DNA from: Chondrilla cf. caribensis
Lineage: Eukaryota; Porifera; Demospongiae; Chondrillida; Chondrillidae
Length of the DNA stretch: 64,000 bases
Assembly (NCBI GenBank): GCA_964020155.1
Contig: OZ026554.1
Location: 842,001 to 906,000, forward strand
Reading direction: 5' to 3'
The notes under the pieces were generated by a model. It searched no databases. It had not been told where the DNA came from and saw only the letters and a list, made by a program, of their open reading frames with translations. Below, piece after piece: positions 12,136 through 24,157 of this stretch. The translations under genes were made by a program, and so were the position numbers. The stretch's first letter is position 1; every line of letters begins with the position of its first letter.

Positions 12136-13087
12136 CAACAACAACTTGTAGTCATGTGTGTGCATACTTAGTCAATCACATGTGCATGTGTACATGAATG
12201 CGTTTCTTCGCTACAGCACTATCAGTAGTCAGGCCAACTCATGCTTCATGCTTCATTCCATAGTGCTTTTACATTTGAGTTTAGCATGTAGTATAAGGGA
12301 CATGTTTTCACATTTTTTCCCAACACTCGAGTGATTTGCTGCTGTAATGGTATCACTGTATTTACCTATTACACTCGTCATAATTATATAATTGTGCCAA
12401 CATATCATGATGGTAGTTCTAATTGATATTGCATTTTTGACAAGTTTTGTTTCCCTGCATGGCCTCCACGTGCTGTTAAAGCAAACACTGACAAAACATC
12501 AGCTTACTAACATTTCAGGCATTTTCAAATGACCTACTGACATCCAAGGTTTGTTGAGGAATACTCAGCTGTGATGAATTCTGAGACTGACTGCATACTC
12601 TCTATACAACCCTATGAGGTATACTTTCCTTAGGGGGATTGCAGCATGCTCATTCAGTCCTTTACATGTATTCCTGAAGTATTGAACTTTATGTTATTTT
12701 GAATTATTACCAAGGTGGAGCATTAGGAAGTTTAACTAATTCAATATGATCCATGCTTTTAGTCCGTTGTACACACAAGGTTCCTACTCACACATAATTG
12801 CATACTGATATAATTTTAGGTCATTTTCAAAATTCTTTGAATGCAAATCTTCTGTTGATTGAATCAGTCCAAACAATGCCATCTCTGATAATGGTGTGTA
12901 GTGAGGACTGTAGTGACAAACCAATTGGCAAACATAACAGACATATAGACAGATTCTATTTAGCACATGATCCATAATAAAAATACTGTTTCATTCCCCT
13001 GGCAACATAAATCCAACTAGTCATCATCAATTTAATTCACTTAGATTTGATTGGTTCCATTGATAGTAATTAGTTAAGACATTCCAA

Positions 13088-13275
13088 TAAACTATTAATG
13101 GTAATAATGGTTGTGGGTTCATGAGCTTTCATCATAACAAACATGTTTACCCATTGATTCCCATAGCTTTAGTGAGCTTCTCATTATATTTGGGTGTCAT
13201 ATGTGGGTGTCATGTCGCTTTTCAAGCATTTAACCATTCTTGCAATACATAGTAGTGTCCGTTGAGTACATTGTC
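13088..13275. repeat. R2 dispersed repeat, copy 2
   Basis: A more diverged copy of the unit at 11936, with the same key strings and a short internal duplication of 'tgggtgtcat'. Confidence 0.7.
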
Positions 13276-13607
13276 AAATTCGTAAGTGTATGTGTACATG
13301 TTTCTTTGAACTACATTATCAGTCAGGCTGACTCAATATATCATAGCTCTATATTGTTGTAGCAACCACTGTAAGAGCATCACTTTTGGATACATTCAAT
13401 GTACATGGATGTAGTATTGAATGGGATAGTTTTGAAAATGAGCAGGTGGTAGTTTCTAGAGGGTTTGGTGTTGCCAAATTCAGTTTTACTGAAGATCTCT
13501 GAAGAAGTATAATACCATGCACAGAACACAATGTGTTGTACAGAGTGTTTATGCTACAATTATCTTGACGGGAATAAAGGCTATTGTGCATGTGCTAATA
13601 AATGATT

Positions 13608-13985
13608 AGTTAATTAGGTACAGGCAAGGATTGTTTAATTATTGGGTATATATATCCCAGTGTATATATATGCTCATCCACACAATGGGATACAAGTAAT
13701 GTTATATGTCGAAACGTTGACTGTACACTTTTTATTATACACATGAGTATGTATAACCAGGCTACAAAGTGGTACAAGTTGTATTAGTACTTTGTGACAT
13801 GGATAGCATTGGGTTCCCTAGTGTACACAACTTTACCATATTTGGCAATGCACACAGAATCCAAATAAGTGCCTGACTCTGACTGTGACACACACACAAG
13901 TACAGTTTTTGATTCAGCAATGTACAACCACAATGATCGAGGCTTCTTATTGGATCTTCACTATGTAGATCTGTAGATTGTACTG
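13608..13985. repeat. Direct repeat unit, second copy (matches 1-370)
   Basis: Near-identical to the start of the window with a few small indels. It is followed directly by the copy-A relic, as if the left part of the A block had been copied here. Confidence 0.85.
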
Positions 13986-14280
13986 TTTATGAAACCATTC
14001 ATATTTTGGAGCTACAGAAATGTAGTTTCAGCTGTTAAATAAGATGGCTTTTTGATTCAGTGTGGACACACCTGAAGAATAAAGTTTTAGTGAAATGATA
14101 ATCATTATAGGGTGTATTTAATACTGATTCCTATCTGATCCTATGTGTTTTGAGCATGATATTCATTATCAAATGATGAGACGTGTATGTATTAAGTGGT
14201 ATGTACTATTATTAATATGGAAATATGTTTGAATCACTATTAATTTCATATAATATACAGTGCCATAGGTTACTTAACAC
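13986..14280 (-). pseudogene. Relic of a copy-A vWA gene (exon 2 start and intron 1)
   Basis: At 14036-14095 the bases around ataagatggctttttgattc match the start of exon 2 and the intron 1 acceptor of copy A (4619-4680). Matching intron sequence continues to about 14275, paralleling 4680-4890. Exons 1 and 3 are missing, and the retrotransposon remnant begins where exon 1 should lie. The CT-to-CA change at the GTGAGCC start alters the first codon. Confidence 0.7.
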
Positions 14281-15470
14281 TACATCCCTCCCTTCCTCTA
14301 ATGAATAAACAGGTGGCGGTTATGGATGGTAAATGTTCTGACCATAGTGTTGAACTCGAGTATGCTGACTGGTTGGATAACATCTTGCTAGTGTACTCCT
14401 GTTATCCAATGGTTGTGCTGAAGAACTTGCAAAATTGTGTTCATCATCTAACTCTTCATCTGTCTCTTCACCATGTTTCTGTCTACACTGACCGTTTATT
14501 TTCTTCAGGAAAGATGCGTTTCAAGTTACATATCTTCCATTTTGAACAACCGTAATCATAGTACCTTTTATCCTCATAACTTGAAAAGGTACTGGATCAA
14601 ACTTGCTGGAGAGTTTTGTTCGTTTCTTTTGCTTCGACAGAACCGTATCTCCAACTTGGATTTCCGAAGGCTTGGCTTTCCTCATCTTGTCTGCAAGAAC
14701 CTTCATTGTTGCTTTGGCATCTTCATCCCGTAATTTTACGTATAACTGTATCCTTCTCTTCGTGGATATTGTCTGAGGAAGCTTTGCTTTGATGACATGA
14801 TTGAACAATAGCATGGACGGGGGTACTCCTGTGGTGACGTGTGGTGTGGCACGATAGTTGAGCAAACAATACAAACAATTCTTTGTGCCAGTCTTGTCCC
14901 CCTGCATGAGCTGCTCGATGGGAATCATGAATCTTTCGGCTTCAGAATTACCTTGTGGCCAGTTTGGTGTCCTCTGATGTCGGACAGATGAGTGTCTCGT
15001 CCACTTTTGGTCAGGGGTGGACTTCACACAGTACGTTCTTGTTTTGTCTAAATTGGAACGTCTCAAAGTCCACATTCTTCCTTGGAGCGAAATAGTCATC
15101 AAGCTTTTTAAGCGCTGTGGCATAAATTTCTCCTGTGTCCATAAACATGTCGAATAATTCTTGTGTCCCCTGCCAAGCCTGGTATAGTAGTAAAGCACGC
15201 TTTTGCTTGTTGTCAGTGACATTCATGGCCACCAAATAAGTCTCAAAAGGAGCTGTGCAATATATAACTTTGTGCACCATCGTATCTTGTTGACATCTTG
15301 TAGTTCAATTTCCTCGTTGCCAGTTATAGTATCTTCTCCGATCGACAACAGTTCAAAACTGTTCACCAAATTATTTCAAAAATCAATACATACACTTTAC
15401 ATGTGTCCACTCACTGATATTACACAATAATGTAATTACTTTACATAATAAGTTACTGAACACACATCCA
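14281..15470 (-). mobile_element. Internally deleted LTR retrotransposon (Ty3/Gypsy-like)
   Basis: Read on the minus strand, 15280-15015 encodes gag-like protein (ITDNKQ-type motif as VTDNKQKRALLLYQAW, then TALKKLDDYFAPRKNV). It breaks directly into the end of an integrase at about 15010-14521 (TPNWPQGNSEAERFM with the last acidic residue of the DDE triad, then VGDTVLSKQKKRTKLSSKFD). Protease, reverse transcriptase, RNase H and most of the integrase core are absent. A purine tract (agaggaagggaggga, about 14303-14289) precedes TGTAGTGTTAAG, which fits a 3' LTR start. ACTGGCAACGAGG near 15330 fits the leader just after a 5' LTR. Both LTRs are short or truncated. The element is dead. Confidence 0.75.
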
Positions 15471-15474
15471 GAAT

Positions 15475-17006
15475 ATGCTATTGGAATGGAAAACACCTAT
15501 GGATGATAAGTTTACAAGGTTATATATATACAGTAATATTTTATGACGCTGGATTCTTTGTGGACTATAGACGTTAATTTGGCCACTGTATACGCACCCT
15601 GGTGGCCTGACCATATAACGTTATACAATAGTTACACTGTACTGTCGATATCCCACATGATGTGAGATTCACTAATTTTATTTGTTAATTAAACCACACT
15701 TGACATGTTAATATGTATGATACTACAATAGTTTTCCCTGTGATAAATGGCTGGAATGCTACTATTTCACTTACATTACATGCCACCTATCCAACCCATT
15801 TTAAAACAACAATGCCACAAGACAGATAAGGCGGGATACATCCTACAACTTGACCAACCACCCCATTATTATTTTGGTATTGCAAACAGTATAAACATCT
15901 TCTCGGTTGTTTCTTTCTCTACTAAAGTTGGTAGTGTCCCTGGTCGTGGATTCCATAAATATTTCATTGATTTATGTTTGTGATAAACCTGCAGCATACA
16001 CTGCTCAATAAATTAAAAAACTTTCAAGCCATATTCATTCCTATTACTGATTATAATGTGTATGATATTATTTTAATATGAAATCTACGTATATCCATTC
16101 ATGATGATAAAATTACAACCTTTTTCTTGATCTAAAATAGACTGATAGGTCACAGGTTGTGCTTATTGTAAGCCATACTCCAGTTTTGTCCGGAAATGTG
16201 GCCATTGTTCCAATTAATGTGTGCATGTACTGGTCTTCTCAAGTTTGCTCACACAAGCATATTCATGAATAAGGTAAGGGCACATAAGCATGCTTTTATC
16301 ATTTCAAGCCTACATGACCTAGACCTCGATATGTGGCACCAATTGCATGAATCAATGATTTAGGAAGGTAGAGAGGAAAAAGATACATGGAGGGCTCCAC
16401 TACGTATAGCCCTTTAATGTGGTGTGTAATTGTACACGTACGTAGATTAATACTATCGATAATGTATGTTTTGTACACTATAGTACTACATTTTATAGAT
16501 GCTGTTTATGTATGTATGATGCAATGAACATCTTTGATATCTTCTTAAATTACATGAAAGCTGGTGTTTAATACTGCTCTATCTATCTATGCTATGATCT
16601 AAGATGGATGAAACATCTATTGGAAACCATACCCTAGTATTGTCCATGCAGAAATGTAGCAGTTCATTTATAGTGTATTGGTCTTCTCAAGTACGCTCAG
16701 TCAATCATATATATATATGTATATGGTACATGCACACATGCATATAATTTTTTCAAGCCTACATGACTGAGACCTTGATATGAGACACCAATTGCACGAA
16801 TCAATGATTTAGAAATAGAGAAGAAAAAAGATACATGGAGGACTCCACTATGTATAGCCCTTTAATGTAGTGTGTAATTACACGTAGATTAGTGCTGTGT
16901 GTTTTATATGCTATAGGACTGCATGGTCCTGAATATTCTATAGTTTCTGTTTTTGTATGTATGATCCAATGGGCTTTTCATATCAATTCAAATCCCCTCA
17001 GTGCCT
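15475..17006. repeat. Composite flank of pseudogene C (B-type then A-type)
   Basis: 15475-16550 matches the downstream flank of copy B (6010-6990). 16555-17006 matches that of copy A (2430-2913). The switch near 16550 marks a recombination or nested-duplication junction. No gene is seen within. Confidence 0.7.
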
Positions 17007-19024
17007 TTATTTTCGACAGCCTCTACCATCATGTCCCACGCAGGAATAGACGGGATTGGCACTTTCATCAGTTATAGCCAGAAGTTGTTTGATGAGTGTA
17101 AACAATTGTTGCAGTTCAGCAAAGGTTTCAACTCTGAAGATATTGGTGCCCACACCATTGGTTAGTTCCCTCACAGATTCATGGTCCACACTGCCTATTC
17201 CTATGCCAAATGTGTTAATATTGGCTTGATCATGAAGACACTTCACTGTGAGATTCAATTTGGGTAGGCATGGTCCCTCGTATGCCATCAGTCAGAAGCA
17301 CAACATTGATATCAGCTGTGTTGATTCTCTGTGGTAGTCCACACTGTGAGTTCAGAATGCACTCACATGCACACTTGATAGCGTCAGTGGTGTGGGTTGC
17401 ACCTCCTCTGTATCGAGTATGTAGTATTGCCTGTTAGATATCACGTCTGTCATTATAGCAGTTAAAACAGAATTCCAGATTAATATAACTAGCATAAGTC
17501 AAAAGGGCAACCTTTAAATGGTCACAGAGTGTTTCAGAAATATCTGCTATTACATTTTTAGCTGCGTTGAAGTTAGCCATACCAATGCTTCCTGATGTGT
17601 CAAGGATAAACAGAAAATATTAAACTCTTATCATATTTGGTAATATTATGGTACATAACAATGAAACTGATTTATTAACCAAATATATGCCCTATATAGG
17701 TAAGTTCCCTGTGATTGTCAATGGGTATTTTAATTTGTGATTATGTGTGAGAGTACACTCCAATATTTCTGTACAGTAGTTTAATGAGGTGTAATGTCAG
17801 TGGCAGGTGCAATTGGCCACAATCAGGTGTGTGTCTGGATGTGTCTGAGTTATATATTGTCATGATACACATAGCCATAACATACTATTGCATCCAATGT
17901 TCCTACAGACCCTATTGTTTGGCTGCTGTGTAGCACTAGGGCAATATCCATATGTAGGAGCCTGACGATAGCTACGAGATAAAATTGCTTCTTTGGAAGA
18001 TCTTCGTCTCCTACATCTGAATACGTATGGAGGATCAGTTGTAACCGGTACTATTGGAATGCTAACATCAATAATCGAATCCAGCCCTGATCTTTTACGT
18101 TTTCCATAAGTGTAAGGAGGTGGTGTTGTTGGGCGCACTACACATGGTGGTGGAGTGGTAGGACGGGGTGTGTACACTCTTCTTGGAGTGGTAGGACGGA
18201 CAGTGTACCATTTTCTTGGAGTGGTAGGACGGGGTGTGTACACTCTTCTTGGAGTGGTAGGACGGGGTGTGTATACTCTTCTTGGAGTGGTAGGATGGGG
18301 TGTGTACACTCTTCTTGGAGTGGTAGGACGGGTAACTGGACTGTTTGTAGTTGGGTTGTCAGCATCACTTCCAAGCCGAAATTTCTTAATGAATAATATG
18401 GCTTTTTGATTCAATGTTGGTTCACCTGGAAAATAAAGGATTTGTAGTAGATGGACATAGGGTGTAAAAAATATCATTGTCAGTAAGTAATGTTTTTCAT
18501 TTTCTTCATTATCATTACCCTATGACAATAGCCACCAAGACTGAAAAATTATAAACAAGCATTGGTTTAATACTTGTATGCTATCTAACAAACCTATTAT
18601 TCATTGACAGCAAAATCCAAGAAATATGTACCTGAACACATTAGTATGCTAATGTCATGTGTTTACCGGGCCTACTATAGAGATGGTATGCATGTACGGT
18701 ACGCCTGGTATACTAAATGGTCATACATACATTCATATTTAGCTTGTCTTTCGGGTTGAAGCTGACTCTCACAAGCTAGAGTAGAAGCGGTTCTTGTTCT
18801 GTTGTACTGCCTGACCTTGTTTGAGGCACACCTGGAATCACTCTTGAGCACTCCGGTGTAAAGCCACCTATAATCCAGGGTCCATAAGCACATGGTGGAG
18901 GATCATTGCAATGAGTGAAAAGATGTGGCAAAACGTAGTCCGAGTTGCAACTAACAGCTGCATTGCTGTACTCTGCTGATATGAACAGCAGTGCAAGACA
19001 AAACCAGATAGCAATGGATGCCAT
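17007..19024 (-). pseudogene. vWA family copy C, pseudogene
   Basis: Exon 1 (19024-18731) keeps a signal peptide and the split-Cys donor, but two extra bases near 18870 shift the frame inside the TSR-like domain. Exon 2 (18425-17886) is intact in frame, with five 11-residue units of the TTPRRVYTPRP type, then PPYTYGKRKRSG, CRRRRSS and CPSATQQPNNRVCRNIGC. Exon 3 is badly damaged. Its 5' part (acceptor, propeptide, start of the vWA domain) is deleted at about 17620, there is a TAA in frame near 17440, the THTTDAI region has a deletion, and the LTDG region near 17280 is frameshifted. The C-terminal 93 residues stay open. It is clearly descended from a D-like gene and is not expected to make a vWA protein. 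Confidence 0.85.
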
Positions 19025-19076
19025 GATGCTGATTGCATAGGTAAGTACCTAGCTGCATGCAGGGCTACTTCATCTC

Positions 19077-19084
19077 CTTTTATA
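19077..19084 (-). promoter_or_regulatory. TATA box of pseudogene C
   Basis: TATAAAAG on the minus strand lies 53 bases before the ATG at 19024, so the promoter is preserved although the reading frame is broken. Confidence 0.6.
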
Positions 19085-19199
19085 ACAATTCTGAGTACCA
19101 GTAATTGAAATAATCAACAGTTAGAAGTTTCAGGAGGTCAAGGTGCAGACAGCTTATGGATAACTTGTAAAACAGTTTGATACTTCACAGTGGGTTAAG

Positions 19200-19573
19200 T
19201 TTCCTAGGTTGTACCTATTGTAAACCATACTCCAGTTTCGTCCAGAAATGTGGCGATTTTTCATGTGTACATATTATATTGGTCTTCTCAAGTTTGCACA
19301 CACAAGCATATTCATGAATATAGTAAGGACACAATTATATGCTTTCATTATTTGTAGCCTACATGACTGAGACATTGATATGAGACACCAATTGCATGAA
19401 TGAATGATTTAGAAAAATAGAGAAGAAAAAGATACATGGAGGGCTCCACTATGTATAGCCCTTAATGTAATGTGTAATTACACGTAGTTTATATAGTACT
19501 ATGATAATATAATATGTTTTCCATACTTCTATAGTACTACATTCTATATTTGTTGTTTATGCATGTATAATGC
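19200..19573. repeat. Partial copy of the vWA downstream flank
   Basis: The sequence parallels 16150-16550 and 20870-21150, including the block at 19425-19500. It leads into the exon-3 relic that follows. Confidence 0.65.
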
Positions 19574-19790
19574 AATAAGCATCTTTGATATCTTCTTAAA
19601 TCACCCTGGTGCCATTATTTTTGACAGCCTCCACCATCATGTCCCACACAGGAATAGACGGGATTGCCACTTTCAGCAGTTGTTGCCAGAAGCTATTTAA
19701 TGAGTGCAAACAGTTGTTTCAGTTGAGCGAAGTTACCAACTCTAAAGATATTGGTGCCCACACCATTGGTCTGCCCTCACAGATGCGTAT
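19574..19790 (-). pseudogene. Relic of a vWA exon 3 (C-terminal part only)
   Basis: About 180 bases match the end of exon 3 of copies B and D, including the region encoding GTNIF and the end of the domain. The match stops abruptly at about 19780, where sequence upstream of another copy (near 19150) follows. The C-terminal Cys tail is degraded. This is the footprint of a sixth cluster gene removed by deletion. Confidence 0.8.
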
Positions 19791-21152
19791 TGGCTAGTGT
19801 GATAACTTGCAAAACAGTTTAATATTTCACAGTGGGTTAGGTTTACAAAATCAACCCAATTACACCCCCATGGTCCCACTCACTATCGACAGTAAGAAAT
19901 ACTCATTAAATGGGCACCTTCATACCTCGAGGGCATAATTCATATGTTTCACACTTACACATTGTGCCACATGACATATGCATGTCTACACCTATTCCAG
20001 AACTGCAACTCATTTTCTTTCTTTTAATAATGCAGTGAGGAGGAAATAGTGCTGAAGCTATACACTGTAGCCCTTTGGAAGAATGACTAGGAGCTCTGTT
20101 CTTAAACTATGATAACTAATCATTAGTTCTGTTATTGCACTGGTTTGTGACACAGAATGATCTTGGCTTTTATAGAGTCTGAACCTTTTTAAATTTGTTG
20201 CCATCATAGCATACAACAGGAGTTATAAGCCATGTAAAACAAGCACTATAATCATGATATGTACAATCTGAATGATGTGCAATGGGCTGTTTTCGAGCTA
20301 GATTATGTTTGATTTCTACTACAGTAACAGTATATGAACAGATCTGTGTGTGGTATATTTGCAATGTAGGAATTCATCATTTTCACACTTCCAAGCCTAA
20401 ATTACCCCTTTAGTACATTTGTTGACTCTTGGAAGTACCACACATTGTCAAAGTGGCTACTTGATTAGTTAGTTCATTTGTGAATTACATGTTAGTGACT
20501 AAGAGTGAACCTATATCTGTACATACAGTATGTGTATGGCTACATTTCCATGGCTATCACACTTACAAGACTGTCTGCATGGTAGGATCAGTTGTACAGT
20601 TATGACCGGTATATAAGTATATATAAGAGCAGCTTCCATGTAAAGGGAATAATCAAACTGTGAGTCGTTTAATGCACTATTTCCTGCATTTGTTTTGTCT
20701 TTTTTCAGAATTTTGTCATTGTAACTACAATACTATATTCTTGCAAAGGTGTATGGATTTGCAACTGTTGCGAAAAGCGTCCGTGACTCCATGAACATCT
20801 GTGCATACATGATAAGCTAACTAAGTATGTATTTGTTCCATACAGTACATATGTGTGTGTTATTCGTGAAAAGGTAAAGAGCACATATGCTTTTATCATT
20901 TCAAGCCTACATGACTGAGACCTTGATATGAGACACCAATTGCATGAATCAATGATTTAGAAAAATAGAGAAGAAAAAGATACATGGAGGGCTCCACTAT
21001 GTATAGCCCTTAATGTAATGTGTAATCACACGTCAATTAGTACTGTGATAATGTATGTTTTAAACACTATAATACTACATTCTATAGTTGCTGTTTATGC
21101 ATGTATGATGCAATGAGCATCTTTGATATCTTCTTAAATCACCCCGGTGCCA
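19791..21152. repeat. Duplicated intergenic DNA between relic and copy D
   Basis: 19800-19960 parallels 9160-9290 and 23740-23860. 20520-20830 parallels 9290-9600 and 23950-24560. 20880-21150 is the usual vWA downstream flank. 20000-20500 shows no recognised feature. Confidence 0.65.
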
Positions 21153-23597
21153 TTATTTTTGACAGCCTCTACCATCATGTCCCACACAGGAATAGACGGG
21201 ATTGCCACTTTCATCAGTTGTATCCAGAAGCTGTTTGATGAGTTCAAACAGTTGTTTCAGTTGAGTAAAGTTTTCGACTCTGAAGATATTTGTACCCACA
21301 CCATTGGTTAGTCTCAGCACAGATGCATAGTCCGCACTGCCTATTCCTATGCCGAAAGTGTTGATATTGGCTCGATCATGAAGGCACTTCACTGTGAGAT
21401 TCAAGTTGCCTCGGCAAGGTCCATTGTGATGGCCATCAGTCAGAAGCACAACATCAATATCAGGTGTATCAATTCCCTGTGGTAGTCCACACTGCCTACT
21501 CAGTATCTGCTCACATGCACACTTGATAGCATCAGTGGTGTGGGTTGCAGGTCCATCTCTGTATCGAGCACGTAGTATTGCCTGTTTAATATCGCGTCTG
21601 TCATTAGAGCAGTTAAAACAGAATTCCAGATTGTTATCATGTTCATAAGTCAAAAGGGCAACCTTTAAATGGTCACAGAGTGTTTCAGAAATATCTGCTA
21701 TTACATTTTTAGCTGCATTGAAGTTAGCCGCACCAATGCTTCCTGATGTGTCAAGGATAAACAGAACATATCTCTTCTTAGTGCATCTAGTTTGCCGCTT
21801 GGCTCTGTCATCATGGATTGTATCAATATATTTCGCCAGGTCAAATTCTTCCACAGGGATGGATGGATCCAACCTTTCCAAAGGCTTAGGTTTCATATCA
21901 GCTAATTCAGAACGATTATCCACTGTCCATTGTGGTTCCTGAGTGAACTCTTCATTTGCAGACCTCTTCCCTTGAATATAGAAAAGAATCTGAATAAAAC
22001 ATATCTCTGATTTGGTAAAATTGTAGTACATAACAATGAAACCAATTTATTAACCAAATATATGCCTTATAGGTAACAAAAGTGTGTGACTGTGTGAAAG
22101 ACCTGTGATTAAATATGGGTATGTTAATTTGTGATTATGTGGTAAAGTACACTCAAATATTTCTGGATTTCTGTACAATAGTTTAATGATGTGTAATGTC
22201 AGTAGAAGGTGTAAATGGCAGTGGTGCACGTGATCAGGTGTGTGTGTGTGTGTTTGTGTGTGTCTGGATGCGTCTGATGATGAATTATATATGATACACA
22301 TAACCATGCATAACATACTATTGCATCCAATGTTCCTACAGACCCTATTGTTAGATTGCTGTGTAGTAGTGGGGCAGTATCCATATGTAGGAGCCTGACG
22401 ATAGCTGCGAGATAAAATTCCCTCTGATCTTTTACGTTTTTTATCATAATGAGGTGTTGTTGCGTTTACTGGATTGAAAGGTTGGATGATCACTCTTCTT
22501 GGAGGGGTAGGACGGGCAGTGTACACTGGAGTGATAGGACGGAAAGTGTACACTCTTCTTGGAATGGTAGGACGGGCAGTGTACACTGGAATGATAGGAC
22601 GGAAAGTGTACACTCTTCTTGGAATGGTAGGACGGGGTGTGTACACTCTTCTTGGAATGGTAGGACGGGGTGTGTACACTCTTCTTGGAATGGTAGGACG
22701 GGGTGTGTACACTCTTCTTGGTATGGTAGGACGGGGTGTGTACACTCTTCTTGGAATGGTAGGACGGGGTGTGTACACTCTTCTTGGTGTGGTAGGATGG
22801 GGTGTGTACACTCTTCTTGGTGTGGTAGGACGGGTAACTGGAGTGTTTGTAGTTGGGTTGTCAGCATCACTTCCAAGCCGGAGTTTCTTAATGAATAATA
22901 TGGCCTTTTGATTCAATGTTGGTTCACCTGAAAAATAAAGGGTTTGTAGTAGATCAACATACGTAGGGTGTAAGATATCACTGTCAATGGATCATGACAC
23001 TATGACAATAGCTATGTACCATAGCTAGCTATGCCGTAGCTATATGTACCAAATCTGAACATTTACCAATTTACCATTTACATAGCTATACGTATGTACC
23101 AAATCTGAAAATTTACGAACAAGCATTGCTTCAATACTTTTATGCTATCTAACAGTTATTAATCATTGACAACAAAATCCAAGGAATATGTGCCTGAATG
23201 AATTAGTGTGCTAATTTTGTGTGTGTACTGTGCCTACTATAGAGATGGTACTATACATATGCATTATGCGTCTTACACTAGATTGTCATACATACATACA
23301 TTCATATTTGGCTTGACTTTCAGGTTGAAGTCGACTCTTACAAGCTGGAGTAGAAGCAGTTCTTGTTCTGTTGTGCTGCCTGACCTTGTTTGAGTCGCAC
23401 CTGGAATCACTCTTGAGCACTCCGGTGTAAAACCACCTACTCCAGGGTCCATAAGCACATGGTGGGGGATCATTGCAATGAGTGAAAAGATGTGGCAAAA
23501 TATTTCTCAGACTGGATTCACAACTAACAGCTGCATCGCCGTAGTCCCCTGATATGAACAGCAGTGCGAGACAAAACCAGATAGCAATGGATGCCAT
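21153..23597 (-). CDS. Secreted TSR-like/vWA protein with PTIPRRVYTPR repeats, copy D (3 exons)
   Basis: Exons are 23597-23300, 22927-22319 and 21970-21153, with phase-1 joins and about 574 residues. There is a signal peptide (MASIAIWFCLALLFI) and a TSR-like domain (CAYGPWSRWFYTGV). Exon 2 has EPTLNQKAILFIKKLRLG, then eight 11-residue TIPRRVYTPRP-type units followed by alternating 11- and 9-residue variants, KKRKRSEG, and CPTTTQQSNNRVCRNIGC. Joining A|GG at intron 2 makes CNRKRSANEE, a basic cleavage-type site. After an acidic propeptide comes RAKR (about 358-361), then vWA with DTSGS (about 376-380), TTDAIKC and LTDGHHNG. The tail is CVGHDGRGC. This is the longest intact member. The repeat linker should be extended, positively charged and Tyr-rich; whether it cross-links or binds polyanions is inference. 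Confidence 0.85.
22497..22850. repeat. Coding 33-bp minisatellite in exon 2 of copy D
   Basis: The unit on the plus strand reads ggtaggacggggtgtgtaca plus ctcttcttggaat. It repeats about ten times, with two shortened 27-base units. The period is a multiple of three, so all frames stay open and the plus-strand open frames here are artefacts. Copy C has five units at about 18150-18340. Confidence 0.9.
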
Positions 23598-23649
23598 GAT
23601 GCTGTTTGCATAGGTAAGTACCTGGATGCATGCAGGGCTACTTCATCTC

Positions 23650-23657
23650 CTTTTATA
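23650..23657 (-). promoter_or_regulatory. TATA box of copy D
   Basis: TATAAAAG on the minus strand lies 53 bases before the ATG at 23597, in a flank shared with B and C. Confidence 0.7.
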
Positions 23658-24157
23658 ACAATTCTGAGTACCAGTAATTGAATAATCAACAGTTAGACGT
23701 TTCAGGAGGTCAAGGTGCAGACAGCTTATGGATAACTTCCAAAACAGATACTTCACAGTGGGTTAAGTTTACAAAACCAACCCAATTACACCCCCATGGT
23801 CCCACTCACAATAGCACTGTATGAAGTACTCATTAAGTGGGTACCTTCACTTTGTCTTCCTTGTATGAAACATATCCATACCATAAGAGCATACTATGTA
23901 TGTATCACACTTACAGATTGTACCACATCACATGTCTACACCTATATCTGTACATATGGTATGTATATGGCTACATTTACATGGCTGTCACACTTACATG
24001 ACTATCTGCATGGTAGGATCAATTGTACAGTTATGACTGGAAGTATATATAGGAGCAGCTTTCATGTAAAGGGAATAATCAAACTGTGAGTTGTTTAATA
24101 CACTATTTCCTGCATTTGTTTGGTCTTTTTTCAAAATTTTTGTCACTGTAACTACAA

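Larger units (their letters stand above)
9100..13607. repeat. Large intergenic block, duplicated at about 23.7-30.35 kb
   Basis: Landmarks occur in the same order in both places: caaactgtgagttgtttaat (9411/24080), gttatgaccactagtt (11266/26056), the R2 repeat (11936/27066) and a shared stretch ending near the string catcact (13380/30322). About 9280-9600 also recurs at about 20520-20830. Differences are mostly insertions, which date the elements listed separately. No coding exon is recognised in the block. Confidence 0.8.

Noticed and set aside
18150..18340. Regular repeats that could suggest a CRISPR array
   Set aside because: Contiguous in-frame coding repeats without unique spacers, in an intron-bearing animal gene.
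22449..22911. Plus-strand frames of 145-149 codons over exon 2 of copy D
   Set aside because: They arise because the 33-bp coding minisatellite keeps every frame open. The minus strand has the splice sites, signal peptide and family conservation.
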